Source: Deltaproteobacteria bacterium
Lineage (GTDB): Bacteria; Myxococcota_A; Polyangia; Polyangiales; Ga0077539
DNA length: 64,000 nt
Assembly (NCBI GenBank): GCA_947477565.1
Contig: CANJUR010000001.1
Location: 153,996-217,995, forward strand
Reading direction: 5' to 3'
Shown: positions 43,524-52,377 of the stretch, piece after piece
How the letters are laid out: every line of letters starts with the position of its first letter
Numbering within the stretch: position 1 is the stretch's first letter
Notes under the pieces: generated by a model
What the model saw: only the letters and a program-made list of their open reading frames with translations
Told to the model about the DNA's origin: nothing
Databases searched by the model: none
Program-made: the position numbers and the translations under genes

Positions 43524-44117
43524 TCACGCCGCGGCGTCAACGCCCATCTGCTCGCGAAGGGCGCAGCGGGTTCGCCAGAGCTTGCTCTTCACCGCAGCCA
43601 CCGGTTGCCCCGCCGTCTCGGCGATCTCTGCGCACGAGTCACCTCCGATCGACTGTTCTACCAGCGCGCGCTTGTCTTTGGGCAGCAACGCGATCTGTGC
43701 AGCGGCGCGAGCGAGTTCGACCCTTGCCATCACGTAGGTCTCCGGATCGCGATGCTGCGTGCAGGTATCGACCGACTGCTCGGCGTCGGGCCAGACGCGC
43801 TCAGTGTACTTGTCGACACCACGCTTGCGGGCGACGGCGCGACGACGCTGGTAGAGCGCAGCGTTCACCACGATGCTGTACATCCAGCTAGCGACGGCGG
43901 CGTCTCCGCGGAAGCGCTCGGCGTGACGAAGGGCGCTCACCATTCCCTCCTGAACCGCATCCCAGGCGTCGTCTTCGTTGCGGGTTACTCGTAGCGCAGC
44001 GTGGAAGAGACGCGATTCGTACGACCGAAACGCCGCCTCCACGGACTTGCGGATCTCCGGGCTCACCGCGATGAGATCCGCCATCCGTTCGGTCTTCACG
44101 CTCTGGTTCTCGATCAT
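43524..44117 (-). CDS. ECF-type RNA polymerase sigma factor
   Basis: 197 residues from ATG 44117, with GGAGC upstream; longer starts are possible to 44207. Region 2: SRLFHAALRVTRNEDDAWDA and MVSALRHAERFRG. Region 4: LPKDKRALVEQSIGGDSCAE and VAAVKSKLWRTRCALREQM. No anti-sigma gene is adjacent, which leaves its control open. It sits antisense between tolR and the tolA-like gene and could link Tol or envelope state to transcription, but nothing in sequence proves that. The GGDSCAEIA segment is slightly unusual for sigma-4. Confidence 0.88.
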   Translation of the reverse strand: MIENQSVKTERMADLIAVSPEIRKSVEAAFRSYESRLFHAALRVTRNEDDAWDAVQEGMVSALRHAERFRGDAAVASWMYSIVVNAALYQRRRAVARKRGVDKYTERVWPDAEQSVDTCTQHRDPETYVMARVELARAAAQIALLPKDKRALVEQSIGGDSCAEIAETAGQPVAAVKSKLWRTRCALREQMGVDAAA

Positions 44118-44370
44118 GGTGTTCAGGCTCCGTCCAAGCTTTACCTTGGCTGTACAAGGTTTGAGCAATGTCAGTGCCATGCTCAATTCATGCAGAGACG
44201 CATCCAAAGGGGTTTGGCGGGGGGTTCACGTTCCGTGACCCTCGGGATGGGATCGATCGCCCGGTAGCATCATTTCGTTGCACCTCTCGGCGTCGGCGGG
44301 CGACTGAACGAAGCAAAGCTCGGCGCAGGGGATCGGGTTCTGGTAGACGATGCATCAGGAGCAGCGAACC

Positions 44371-45303
44371 GTGACCACGCCGCCGCCGACCCAACGTCCC
44401 CCCCCGATGCGCGAGCCAAGCCTGCCTGACGTCTCCAGACCGTCGATTCCGTTCGCCGTCGGTCAGGGATCCCGGTCCCTGCCGCCGTCGCCCCTGCGTC
44501 AGCGCGAGCGGGTGTCTGTGACCGATGGCCCAGGGGTCGCGATGGGACTCTTCGCCGCCGTGCTCGTACACGGGCTGGTGGTGGCGTTGTCGCTTCGACT
44601 GGGTCGTCCGGAGGGCAACGTGGCCGTCCAGCGCGCGCATGATCCTCGCGAAGATCAGGTGCTTGAGACACACCTTTTACAACGTGGCGGCGGCGTGTTT
44701 GACCCGCGACGGCAGGTGCACCGCGAGGTTCCCATCCGAGCCGAGCGCGAGGCACCGCAGACGGTCGCGCCCTCAGCCGATCCGACGCGAGTGACGCTGG
44801 CTCGAGACGCTGGCGCCGAGGACTACATGGCCGCGATCACCGGGCGCACCCGCCGCGGATCGGGCAACCAGGACCTCGCTGAACTTGACCGCATCGCGCA
44901 CATGGCGGCGATGGAAACAGCGGCGGACCCAACCGCCGAAGGCCCCGGTGATCCGAACGGCAGCGCCCACGGCGACACCACCGATCCCAACCTCGCAACT
45001 CGCGGCGCGGGGACGAAGATCGACCGTTTCCTGCGCGACAACATCCGGCTTTCGGCGACGCTCACGGGATCCGAACCCCGCACGGTAACCTTCCGCATCC
45101 GCCTTGATCCCTCGGGTGCGATCGAGATTGCCGAGTTGGTCGCCCCCTCCGGCAACGAGAGCCTCGACGGCGACATTCTAAGCCAGGCACAGCGCCTCGC
45201 GACCACGCACGCACGCGTCCCCGATCTCACCCCAGAGGAGCTCGCGAGCATCGCAGGCGCGAACATCAACGTGCGGGTCCCGATCGACCGCATCGTTCAC
45301 TGA
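44371..45303 (+). CDS. TolA/TonB-like periplasm-spanning protein
   Basis: 310 residues from GTG 44371 (AGGAG 9 nt upstream); ATG 44350 is also in frame. A Pro-rich cytoplasmic start, one membrane helix (VAMGLFAAVLVHGLVVAL) with a His as in TolA/TonB, an extended polar middle and a TonB-C-like end (FRIRLDPSGAIEIAELVAPS, then LDGDILSQAQ). Position between tolR and tolB makes it the likely TolA. The usual long Ala/Lys helix of TolA is missing, so the reach across the periplasm would be shorter. Confidence 0.78.
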   Translation: MTTPPPTQRPPPMREPSLPDVSRPSIPFAVGQGSRSLPPSPLRQRERVSVTDGPGVAMGLFAAVLVHGLVVALSLRLGRPEGNVAVQRAHDPREDQVLETHLLQRGGGVFDPRRQVHREVPIRAEREAPQTVAPSADPTRVTLARDAGAEDYMAAITGRTRRGSGNQDLAELDRIAHMAAMETAADPTAEGPGDPNGSAHGDTTDPNLATRGAGTKIDRFLRDNIRLSATLTGSEPRTVTFRIRLDPSGAIEIAELVAPSGNESLDGDILSQAQRLATTHARVPDLTPEELASIAGANINVRVPIDRIVH

Positions 45304-45359
45304 CGGCGCAGCGCGTCTCTCTTCGCATCCCTCGCGGCCTCCGCTAGACTGCGCAAACG

Positions 45360-46649
45360 ATGCGACGGCAGTTCCACTGGATTCTTATCGCGGCGGCGAC
45401 AGCGGTCGCGGCGCTCCCTCCGATTCTCTCCGACGCGCAACCCCTCCCTTCGCCCAATCCACCGGCTACTCCGGGAAACGGTGAGCTTACCATCACCCTC
45501 CAGGGCCTCGAAGCGCGGCTGCTTCCGGTGGCCGTTCCGGCCTTTCGCGGCGCAGGCGGCGACGCACTCGCCGCGGTGGTCTCCAACGACCTCCGCCTGA
45601 GCGCTCTCTTCCGTGTCCTCGATGCGCGATCGTTTACGGCAGACCTCGACGCTGAGGGACTGAACATCAACGCGCCGTCCTGGCTCGGAGTCGGCGCCAC
45701 TGCCGTCGTGAAGGCTCAGGTCACTGGCAGCGGCGATGCAACCCGCGTCGAACTGAAAGTCTGGGAGCCCGGGAGCCCCGCGGCGCCGAGGCTTACGCGC
45801 ACCTATGGGCCGGGCAACACGCGCTCCCTCGCGCACCGTATCGCCAACGACCTCATCTTGCTCTACACGCGCACCGCCGGGGTGTTTGGTACCCGCATCG
45901 CGTTCGCACGCCGCACCGGAGCCGGGCGCAAACAGATCTTCTCCGTCGATTGCGACGGCGAAAACCTCGCGCAGATTTCAGCGGGCCGCAGGCTCAACTT
46001 CACCCCTGCCTGGGGCCCCGGTGGCATCTATTTTTCTTCACAGACTCCGGACGGATTCCTGGCGCTCTTTCGACAGGGACGCAGCGAGCCCGTGCTCCGC
46101 GCCGACGGACTCGTCATGGGCGCAGCCTTCGGCGGGGGACGGATGGCGGTAGTTCTTACCAGAGATGGTAACAGCGAGATCTATGTCGGCTCGCCGGACG
46201 GGACTGGACTTCGACGGCTGACCAACGACCCGGGCGCGGACATCACCCCGGTGTGGTCGCCGGATGGCTCGAAGATCGCTTTTGTCAGCGACCGCTCCGG
46301 CGGCCCGCAGGTGTACGTGATGGACGCTGGCGGCGGCGGTCAGCGACGGGTGAGCTTTCAGGGCACCTACAACACCGGTCCGTCGTGGGCGCCGGACAGC
46401 CAGACGCTCGCGTACGCAGGGCGCGGAGGGGGTGCGGCGGACATCTTCACGGTCAACCTCGCGGGCGGCGCGGCGCGGCGGCTCACCGAGGGACAAGGCA
46501 ACAACACCGACCCGACGTATTCGCCAGACGGGCGAATGATCGCCTTCAGTTCGTCGCGAGGGGGAATCTTCCTGATGAATCAGGACGGGCTCAACCAACA
46601 GCGCATCCTCCCCGGCGTGGCGGAAGGTCTCCGCTGGGAGCCGCGGTGA
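45360..46649 (+). CDS. tolB: TolB-type beta-propeller protein
   Basis: 429 residues with a signal peptide ending LSDAQ. N-terminal alpha/beta domain (VVSNDLRLSALFRVLDA) and a six-bladed propeller whose blades repeat DITPVWSPDGSKIAFVSDRS, GPSWAPDSQTLAYAGR and DPTYSPDGRMIAFSSSRG. Periplasmic partner of Pal in the Tol system. No pal gene follows; instead a secreted protein starts at the overlapping TGATG. Confidence 0.93.
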   Translation: MRRQFHWILIAAATAVAALPPILSDAQPLPSPNPPATPGNGELTITLQGLEARLLPVAVPAFRGAGGDALAAVVSNDLRLSALFRVLDARSFTADLDAEGLNINAPSWLGVGATAVVKAQVTGSGDATRVELKVWEPGSPAAPRLTRTYGPGNTRSLAHRIANDLILLYTRTAGVFGTRIAFARRTGAGRKQIFSVDCDGENLAQISAGRRLNFTPAWGPGGIYFSSQTPDGFLALFRQGRSEPVLRADGLVMGAAFGGGRMAVVLTRDGNSEIYVGSPDGTGLRRLTNDPGADITPVWSPDGSKIAFVSDRSGGPQVYVMDAGGGGQRRVSFQGTYNTGPSWAPDSQTLAYAGRGGGAADIFTVNLAGGAARRLTEGQGNNTDPTYSPDGRMIAFSSSRGGIFLMNQDGLNQQRILPGVAEGLRWEPR

Positions 46650-47584
46650 TGCGATTTCGATCGACCGCAGCCGCTGCGACGACCCTGGCAGCGGGACTCT
46701 TCGCGACCTCCATCGCCAGCGCGCAGTGTGATGTGCCTGACGGGGGTGACCCGGTCGATTTCGGCACGCTGCGCGACTCGTTTCCTGCTGATCAGGGATT
46801 CGACGTCCCGACGGACAGCCCCGTGCGATTGCGGTTCGTAGGTCGAGTGCCGACTGGCGCGACGCTATGCGTAGAACTGGTGGGGCTCCCGGGATGCCTC
46901 GCGGGCAACGTCAACGCGCTCGGGGATGAACTGGTCTGGACGAGTGTCGGTGGCCGCCCTTTCGACCCTTACGTCAGTTACCGGGTCAACTACTCTGACC
47001 CCGTCACCGGGATGATCTCACTGCGCTTCCGCAGCGGGCGCGGGCCGTCCGCCGGTCCTCCCCCGTTCGAGGGCATCGGCGGTGCGAGCGCACGCGCCGT
47101 GGCGAGCGACCCGTGCGACCCGGGAGCGTTCGACATCACGGTCCGATTCAACCGCGTGGTGTTCGATGCCACCGCGGGCACCCCGTGGCCCGAGAGCGAT
47201 GTGGAGTACGTCGTCTACGGCACGCGCGGGCCCGGCATCTCCGGCCCGCAGGAGCGTGATCGTGCACGTCTGCAGAGTTCTGGCTCCACCAGCGATACCG
47301 TCGCTCAGCGAACGTTCCGGCTGAGCACCCGAGAGGCGAGCGGCCCCGTGTGCTTCAGCATCCAGGCTCTCGACCCGCTCGGTCGCTCACTGACCAACTC
47401 CGTGGAGCAGTGCGTGAACCCCGCGCAGGGCAACTATTTTCAAGGCTGCTCAGCGACGCCCCGATCGCGCGAGGGTGGCGGCGGTTGGGTCGCGTTCGCG
47501 GTATTCGCGCTCGCAGCAACGCGTCGGCGCGAACGAGCGCTGGTGTCCTCGTCGCGAACAACGGTAGGGTCCAAGGCGTTGTGA
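46649..47584 (+). CDS. secreted protein with MYXO-CTERM-like tail
   Basis: 311 residues. The ATG overlaps the tolB stop (TGATG). Signal peptide ends ASAQ. Two Ig-like beta segments follow with paired Cys (ATLCVELVGLPGCL; PVCFSIQALDPLGRS). The end has a Cys (YFQGCSATPRS), a hydrophobic stretch (GGWVAFAVFALAA) and TRRRERA, resembling the MYXO-CTERM sorting signal of myxobacteria, though 15 extra residues follow. It occupies the place where pal is expected. Function unknown. Confidence 0.7.
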   Translation: MRFRSTAAAATTLAAGLFATSIASAQCDVPDGGDPVDFGTLRDSFPADQGFDVPTDSPVRLRFVGRVPTGATLCVELVGLPGCLAGNVNALGDELVWTSVGGRPFDPYVSYRVNYSDPVTGMISLRFRSGRGPSAGPPPFEGIGGASARAVASDPCDPGAFDITVRFNRVVFDATAGTPWPESDVEYVVYGTRGPGISGPQERDRARLQSSGSTSDTVAQRTFRLSTREASGPVCFSIQALDPLGRSLTNSVEQCVNPAQGNYFQGCSATPRSREGGGGWVAFAVFALAATRRRERALVSSSRTTVGSKAL

Positions 47585-48237
47585 CAGTTCTCCTCGTTGG
47601 CGTCGCAGGTGGCAGCGGATCAGGGAAAAGCACCATCGCGCGATCGCTGGTTGAGTCGCTTCCCAGGCACCACGTGACGGCGATCGAACACGACGCCTAC
47701 TACAAAGACGTCGGCCACCTCTCGTACGAAGACCGCGCACGAATCAACTTCGACCACCCAGAATCGCTCGATAACGAGTTGTTTTGCGAGCACCTCGACG
47801 CCCTTCGCTCGGGCCGCTCGGTGGAGAAGCCCCGCTATGATTTCGCCACGCACTCCCGCACGCCCGTGACCGACCGCCTGGTGGCTTCACCAATCATCGT
47901 GGTCGAAGGCATCCTGGTGCTGGCGCTGCCGGCGATTCGGGAGCGCCTCGACGTGAAGCTCTACGTGGACACGGACTCGGACATCCGGCTGATGAGACGC
48001 ATCCGACGCGACCTCGAGCAGCGAGGCCGAACCTTCGCGCAGGTACGGCAGCAGTACTACGAGTCCGTGCGGCCAATGCACCTCGCGTTTGTCGAGCCGT
48101 CCAAGCGCTTCGCGGACATCATCATTCCCGAGGGTGGGCAGAACCGCGTGGCGCGGGAGATGATTCTCGCGATGCTTCAGAAGTTCGTCCGGGACGTTGA
48201 CCTCGCGCGCAGCGAGGCCGTCACCCGCGAGGATTGA
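47581..48237 (+). CDS. udk: uridine kinase
   Basis: 218 residues from GTG 47581, overlapping the preceding stop. Walker A GVAGGSGSGKSTIA; HDAYYKD; NFDHPESLDNEL; KPRYDFATHSRT and VVEGILVLA match the uridine/cytidine kinase family, and the length is standard. It phosphorylates uridine to UMP for pyrimidine salvage. The frame is open upstream to 47350 within the previous gene; the P-loop at residue 7 fixes the start near 47581. Confidence 0.93.
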   Translation: MTVLLVGVAGGSGSGKSTIARSLVESLPRHHVTAIEHDAYYKDVGHLSYEDRARINFDHPESLDNELFCEHLDALRSGRSVEKPRYDFATHSRTPVTDRLVASPIIVVEGILVLALPAIRERLDVKLYVDTDSDIRLMRRIRRDLEQRGRTFAQVRQQYYESVRPMHLAFVEPSKRFADIIIPEGGQNRVAREMILAMLQKFVRDVDLARSEAVTRED

Positions 48238-48269
48238 AGGAAGCGCTCGCGTATGTCAGGTCGATCGCC

Positions 48270-48641
48270 ATGACTCGAATCGCTATCGCCGGTACCGACC
48301 GGGTTTTCATCGGAGGCGCGGGCGCGTCGCTGCTCCTGGTGCTCCAGGAGGCAGGGCACCCGATCGCCACCTCGTGCGGCGGAGTCGCCACTTGCGGGCT
48401 CTGCAAGATCACCGTTCAGCAAGGCAAGGAGCAACTCAGCCCCATCTGCCCGGCGGAGATCAACCACCTTGGGTCCATCGCGAAGATCGTCGGGCTGCGG
48501 CTCGCCTGCCAGGCGCACTGCTCGGGCGAAGGCGACGTGCGAATCGAGGTACCCGAGGTCGAGGACGTGGCGGCCCGCAAGGCTGCGAAAGCCGAGCGCC
48601 TCCGCCAACTCCGCCACGGTAATCAGGGAGGCCGCCGGTAG
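48270..48641 (+). CDS. 2Fe-2S ferredoxin
   Basis: 123 residues from ATG 48270. Cluster Cys in TSCGGVATCGLCK (C-x5-C-x2-C) and the fourth in RLACQAHC. The fold is a beta-grasp plant-type ferredoxin. The C-terminal helix EDVAARKAAKAERLRQLR is basic and longer than usual. An electron carrier; the partner is not encoded nearby. A GTG-free longer start at 48234 overlaps udk. Confidence 0.88.
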   Translation: MTRIAIAGTDRVFIGGAGASLLLVLQEAGHPIATSCGGVATCGLCKITVQQGKEQLSPICPAEINHLGSIAKIVGLRLACQAHCSGEGDVRIEVPEVEDVAARKAAKAERLRQLRHGNQGGRR

Positions 48642-48696
48642 ACCAACGGCGGTCATCCGTTTCCGTTTCGCGCCCGTCGCGCGGTAGAAAGTCGCC

Positions 48697-49581
48697 GTGA
48701 AGCGCCCCGTACTCGCCGCGATCCTTTTTCTGTGTCCCCTCGCCGCGCTCGCAGACCCGCTGGTCGTACATACGGCGTCTCCCCGGAGTGATCACGGCAT
48801 CACCACCGCAGACCGCCTGCGCCTCGCGGACGCCGTCGCGGACATCCTGGCCACCGCACAACCCGAAGTGCTCAGTGCTACCGATGCTCACGCCCGCATC
48901 GAGACTCTCATCCCCGCGGGCATCGCCTGCGACGCAGCCGAGTGCGCCTCGTCGCTGCTGACCCCTCTGCGCGCTCGCGGCGTCGTGGTCGTGTCCCTCG
49001 CGCGCGGGCACCACCGACAGATCTCGCTCTCACTCGTCTGGCTCGATGCGCAGGGAGTCGTACGCGGCGAGCAACATGCGCAGGAGGTCATCGCTAGCTG
49101 GGACGACGCCATCGCCATGGCCCGCGTCAGCGCGCGCGCGCTCCTCATGGATATTCCTGCGGTCGCGACAACAGTGCCCCCTATCGCCCCGCCGCCGATC
49201 CTGGAACCGACGCCGGCTCCGACGGTGGAAGCCCCCCCGCACGTCGCGCCGCCGCGGATGGGGTGGATCACGACCCGCAGACCGACCGAGGCTTTACTTG
49301 GAGGAGTATTGTTCGCCGGTGGTGTTACGGCGCTGGCCATCGGCCTGACCGCAATTGCACAGGACGGCGAGCGGGTCGGTGAACTCGGCAACGGACGCGA
49401 GGAGGTCTACACCGCGACGACGCGTGACACCGTGCTAGTCGCCGCGGGTGCGTCGGCGTTGGCGGGCGGAATCTTCTTGCTGGTGGACGGGCTCAGGCCG
49501 AGGCGGTCACCAGTCGCGCTCTCGTGGCAGGCGCGACCCTTCGGTGATGGCGCCTGGGTAGGAATCGGAGGCCCGCTGTGA
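48697..49581 (+). CDS. exported protein with two C-terminal membrane helices, unknown
   Basis: 294 residues from GTG 48697. Signal peptide ends AALAD. An alpha/beta domain of ~130 residues has a Cys pair (IACDAAECAS). A Pro-rich linker and two hydrophobic segments follow (LLGGVLFAGGVTALAIGLTA; LVAAGASALAGGIFLLVDGL). The layout is common in myxobacterial envelope proteins. Overlaps the next gene by 4 nt, so it may be co-regulated with the HAD phosphatase and TPR protein. Confidence 0.65.
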   Translation: MKRPVLAAILFLCPLAALADPLVVHTASPRSDHGITTADRLRLADAVADILATAQPEVLSATDAHARIETLIPAGIACDAAECASSLLTPLRARGVVVVSLARGHHRQISLSLVWLDAQGVVRGEQHAQEVIASWDDAIAMARVSARALLMDIPAVATTVPPIAPPPILEPTPAPTVEAPPHVAPPRMGWITTRRPTEALLGGVLFAGGVTALAIGLTAIAQDGERVGELGNGREEVYTATTRDTVLVAAGASALAGGIFLLVDGLRPRRSPVALSWQARPFGDGAWVGIGGPL

Positions 49582-50411
49582 ACCTCGGCGAACTCGAAGC
49601 TGCCCAGGCTCTCCGTGATCTGGTGACGGCTGCACGAACAGTGCGTTCCCCCTACCGTCCCCTCATCGCGACGGACGCCGACGGGACACTCTGGGAAGGC
49701 GACATCGGCGACGACCTCTTCGTCGAGGCGCTCTCGCACCACCCGGTCGGTCCGCTCGCGTTGGCTGGCCTGCGCGAGGGCGCACAGGATGTCTTCGGCG
49801 ACGAGGCACCGGCGGACCTCCGCGAGCTGGCACTCGCCTTCATCGGCGCATACAAAGTCGGCCGGATAAGCATCGAGCGCATCTGCCAGATTCAGTCCGA
49901 GGTGCTCGGCGATCGCACGCAAGCGGCGCTCGACGCGCTCATCGCGCGGGTCGCCGAGCAGGTCGCGGCGCGCATCCGTCCGTCGGTACGGATCATCGTC
50001 GAGGAAGCGGCGCTCACGAATGTTCCGGTGCATGTCGTGACCGGCAGCCTCGGTGCCGCGGTCGCGATGACTCTCCGCCATGCGGGACTTGCCCACGCCA
50101 CCGTCTCTGGCGCAGTACTTTGCATCGAGGGCGATCGGGTGCTGCCAAAACTCGCGCACCCGATTCCGCTGCATGGCGCCAAGGTCGATGCGCTGCAGGC
50201 GGCCGCCGCGTGGCCCCCGGCGCTCGGGATGGGCGATGGCGGCTGGGACGCGAATTTCCTCGGCGGCTGTGCGGTTGCGCTGCTGGTACACCCGAGCGCG
50301 GCGCTTCTTGAAGCGATGATTCCAGTGGGTGGGGTGATGATTCTCCGCGACGGGCTCGTCTCACCGCGCCCCCACGACACCCGACCCGGAAGGGACCCTT
50401 CGCTCCCATGA
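49578..50411 (+). CDS. HAD-family phosphatase (phosphoserine-phosphatase-like)
   Basis: 277 residues. Motif I DADGTLWEGDIGDD (nucleophile and acid Asp), motif II VVTGSL, motif III Lys in HGAKVDAL, and motif IV GMGDGGWDANFL. The helical cap inserted after motif I fits the SerB-like subgroup (C1 cap). Substrate is not set: phosphoserine, or a sugar or lipid phosphate. Starts with a GTG overlapping the upstream stop and overlaps the next start. Confidence 0.85.
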   Translation: MNLGELEAAQALRDLVTAARTVRSPYRPLIATDADGTLWEGDIGDDLFVEALSHHPVGPLALAGLREGAQDVFGDEAPADLRELALAFIGAYKVGRISIERICQIQSEVLGDRTQAALDALIARVAEQVAARIRPSVRIIVEEAALTNVPVHVVTGSLGAAVAMTLRHAGLAHATVSGAVLCIEGDRVLPKLAHPIPLHGAKVDALQAAAAWPPALGMGDGGWDANFLGGCAVALLVHPSAALLEAMIPVGGVMILRDGLVSPRPHDTRPGRDPSLP

Positions 50412-51682
50412 AGACATGCTTGGTTCTCGCCGCTCTCTCGTTTTTCCCCGCGGTCGCCGCGGCCCAGGAGACCTCCATCGCCGCGTTGCGCACCAACGCC
50501 ACCACCGCCAGCGGAGCGGTCGCGCTCGGTCGGGCGCTGCGGCGCGCAGGACACTTCGACGAGGCCGCACGCGTGCTCGGCGGGATCCGCGATCCCGCAC
50601 TCCGAGACGCTGCGCGATGGGAGACCGCCCGCGTGCGCATCGACCAGGGCAACTATCGCCCCGCGCAGGCGGCGTGCAATGCGATTCCTGTCGGTCAACG
50701 CCGCCGGGTCTGTCTGGCCCGCGCGTACCTCGTGTGGCACCGGGTGGCCCTCGCCGAACGCGAGCTCAACGCCGCGCGTTCGATGAGCGCCGGCGACGGA
50801 GAGTTACAGCTCACCACGGGCGACGCGCGCCGCATGGCTTCCGATCTCCCCGCCGCCGAGAGCGCCTACCGCGAGGCGGCCCAGGCGATGCCCGACCGTG
50901 CGGAGCCGCAGCTCGGGCTCGGGGCCCTGGCGGAGGTCGCACAACACCTCGACGAGGCCGAGGCGGCGTACCGGCGAGCCGTCGCGGCAGACCCAACAGA
51001 CCCGCAAGCAGCGCTCACGCTGGGAGAGTTCTTGCTGCGGCGTCGCGCCAACGCAACGGAGGCCCTGACCTTGCTGCGACGCGCGACGACGGATCATCCG
51101 CAGTGGCCCGCGGCGCTGACGGCTCTGGGCGACGCCCTGGTGGCGACGGGGGACGGTTCGGCAGCGCGAGCGGCCTTCGAGTCGGCAATGCGCCTCTCGC
51201 CCACCCAGTCCGGTGTGCAGTCGGGCCTCGGGCGGGCGCTGCTCGCACAGCAGCTTTGGGCGGACGCAGAGGCGCCGTTTCGACGCGCGCTCCAGCAGGT
51301 GGGGACGGATGCGTCGGCCTACGTTGGCCTCGCGGAAGTGCTCGAGCACACGCAGCGCGAGCCCGAGGCGATGCAGGCCTGGGATGCAGCAATCGACCGC
51401 GCGCCGACGGACGCTGCCATTCGCTTGCGCGCGGCGGATCTCGCGCATCGCACGCAGCAGAACGCCCTCGCTCGCGCGTACGTCGATCGTGTGTTGACGG
51501 ATGCGCCCCGGAACGCGGCGGCGCTCTTGCTGCGAGGCATCATCGCGACGGAGGAGGGCGATCGCAGCGCCGCGCGCGCAGCGCTCACAGCCGCGCTCGG
51601 CGGCGAGGGTTCCATCGACCGCGCGGCCACTGAGCAGCGCCTGCGCGAGCTCGATCAACCCGTTCGACCGCGCCGACGGTGA
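50408..51682 (+). CDS. exported TPR-repeat protein
   Basis: 424 residues, signal peptide ending VAAAQ. Successive TPR helical pairs run through residues ~30-400 (GRALRRAGHFDEAARVLGGI; LAEVAQHLDEAEAAYRRAVA; GRALLAQQLWADAEAPFRRA; YVGLAEVLEHTQREPEAMQA). TPRs bind peptides and build complexes. Periplasmic location is predicted from the signal. 4-nt overlaps on both sides put it in one unit with the HAD gene and ccmB, which may reflect cytochrome maturation, but no other ccm gene is seen. Confidence 0.82.
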   Translation: MKTCLVLAALSFFPAVAAAQETSIAALRTNATTASGAVALGRALRRAGHFDEAARVLGGIRDPALRDAARWETARVRIDQGNYRPAQAACNAIPVGQRRRVCLARAYLVWHRVALAERELNAARSMSAGDGELQLTTGDARRMASDLPAAESAYREAAQAMPDRAEPQLGLGALAEVAQHLDEAEAAYRRAVAADPTDPQAALTLGEFLLRRRANATEALTLLRRATTDHPQWPAALTALGDALVATGDGSAARAAFESAMRLSPTQSGVQSGLGRALLAQQLWADAEAPFRRALQQVGTDASAYVGLAEVLEHTQREPEAMQAWDAAIDRAPTDAAIRLRAADLAHRTQQNALARAYVDRVLTDAPRNAAALLLRGIIATEEGDRSAARAALTAALGGEGSIDRAATEQRLRELDQPVRPRRR

Positions 51683-52356
51683 CCATGCTTCGCCACGCGC
51701 TCGCCATCGCGCGCAAAGACCTGATCATCGAACTTCGAGTGCGCGAGATCGTGCCGACGATGACGCTCTTTGCGGCCCTGGTAGCGGTGCTCTCGTCCAT
51801 GTCGCTCTTCGTGGACGAGGCCGTCGGACGGCAGGTCGCGCCGGGCGTCCTCTGGATCGCCGTCGCCTTCGCGGGCACGCTCGGCCTCTCCCGCACCTGG
51901 GACCGCGAGCGCGAGGAGGGCGCCCTGCGTGCGGTGCTGCTCTCGCCGGTCTCGCCCGCCGCGCTCTTCCTCGGCAAGGCGCTCGGGGCTCTCAGCTTTG
52001 TGCTCGTCACGGAGTGCGTCGTCGCACCGCTGGTGGCGCTGCTTCTGCACGCGCCACTCTTCGAGCATTTCGCACCCTTCACAGTGCTGCTGCTCCTCGG
52101 CACGATCGGCTTCGTCGCCGCGGGTACGCTCTTCGGCGCGCTCGTGGCCCGGACGCGCGCCCGCGATCTTCTGCTCGCGGTGGTGCTCTATCCCCTGGTC
52201 TCGCCAGCGCTGCTCTGCGGCGTCGTCGCCACCCGCGACCTCTTCGGCGGCACCCCGGTAGGACAGCTTGGAGACTGGTTCAGGCTGTTGGTGATCTTCG
52301 ACCTGGTGTTCATCGCGGGCGGCGTGACACTGCTGCCCACGCTGCTCGCAGACTGA
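51679..52356 (+). CDS. ccmB: CcmB-like ABC-2 permease (haem exporter subunit)
   Basis: 225 residues, six hydrophobic helices. Family marks: LIIELRVREIVPTMTLFAAL, LSRTWDREREEGALRAVLLS and PVSPAALFLGKAL. CcmB forms the membrane part of the haem/cytochrome c maturation ABC exporter with CcmA and CcmC, none of which is in the window. It may work with a CcmA encoded elsewhere. Convergent with the Fam20-like gene. Confidence 0.85.
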   Translation: MTMLRHALAIARKDLIIELRVREIVPTMTLFAALVAVLSSMSLFVDEAVGRQVAPGVLWIAVAFAGTLGLSRTWDREREEGALRAVLLSPVSPAALFLGKALGALSFVLVTECVVAPLVALLLHAPLFEHFAPFTVLLLLGTIGFVAAGTLFGALVARTRARDLLLAVVLYPLVSPALLCGVVATRDLFGGTPVGQLGDWFRLLVIFDLVFIAGGVTLLPTLLAD

Positions 52357-52362
52357 GCCGAT

Positions 52363-52376
52363 TACCTGATCAGGTA
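52363..52376. other. 14-nt perfect palindrome between convergent genes
   Basis: TACCTGATCAGGTA lies just past the ccmB stop and 2 nt before the stop of the minus-strand gene. It is too small for a strong terminator and has no T-run; a protein-binding dyad is possible. Confidence 0.4.
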
Positions 52377-52377
52377 T

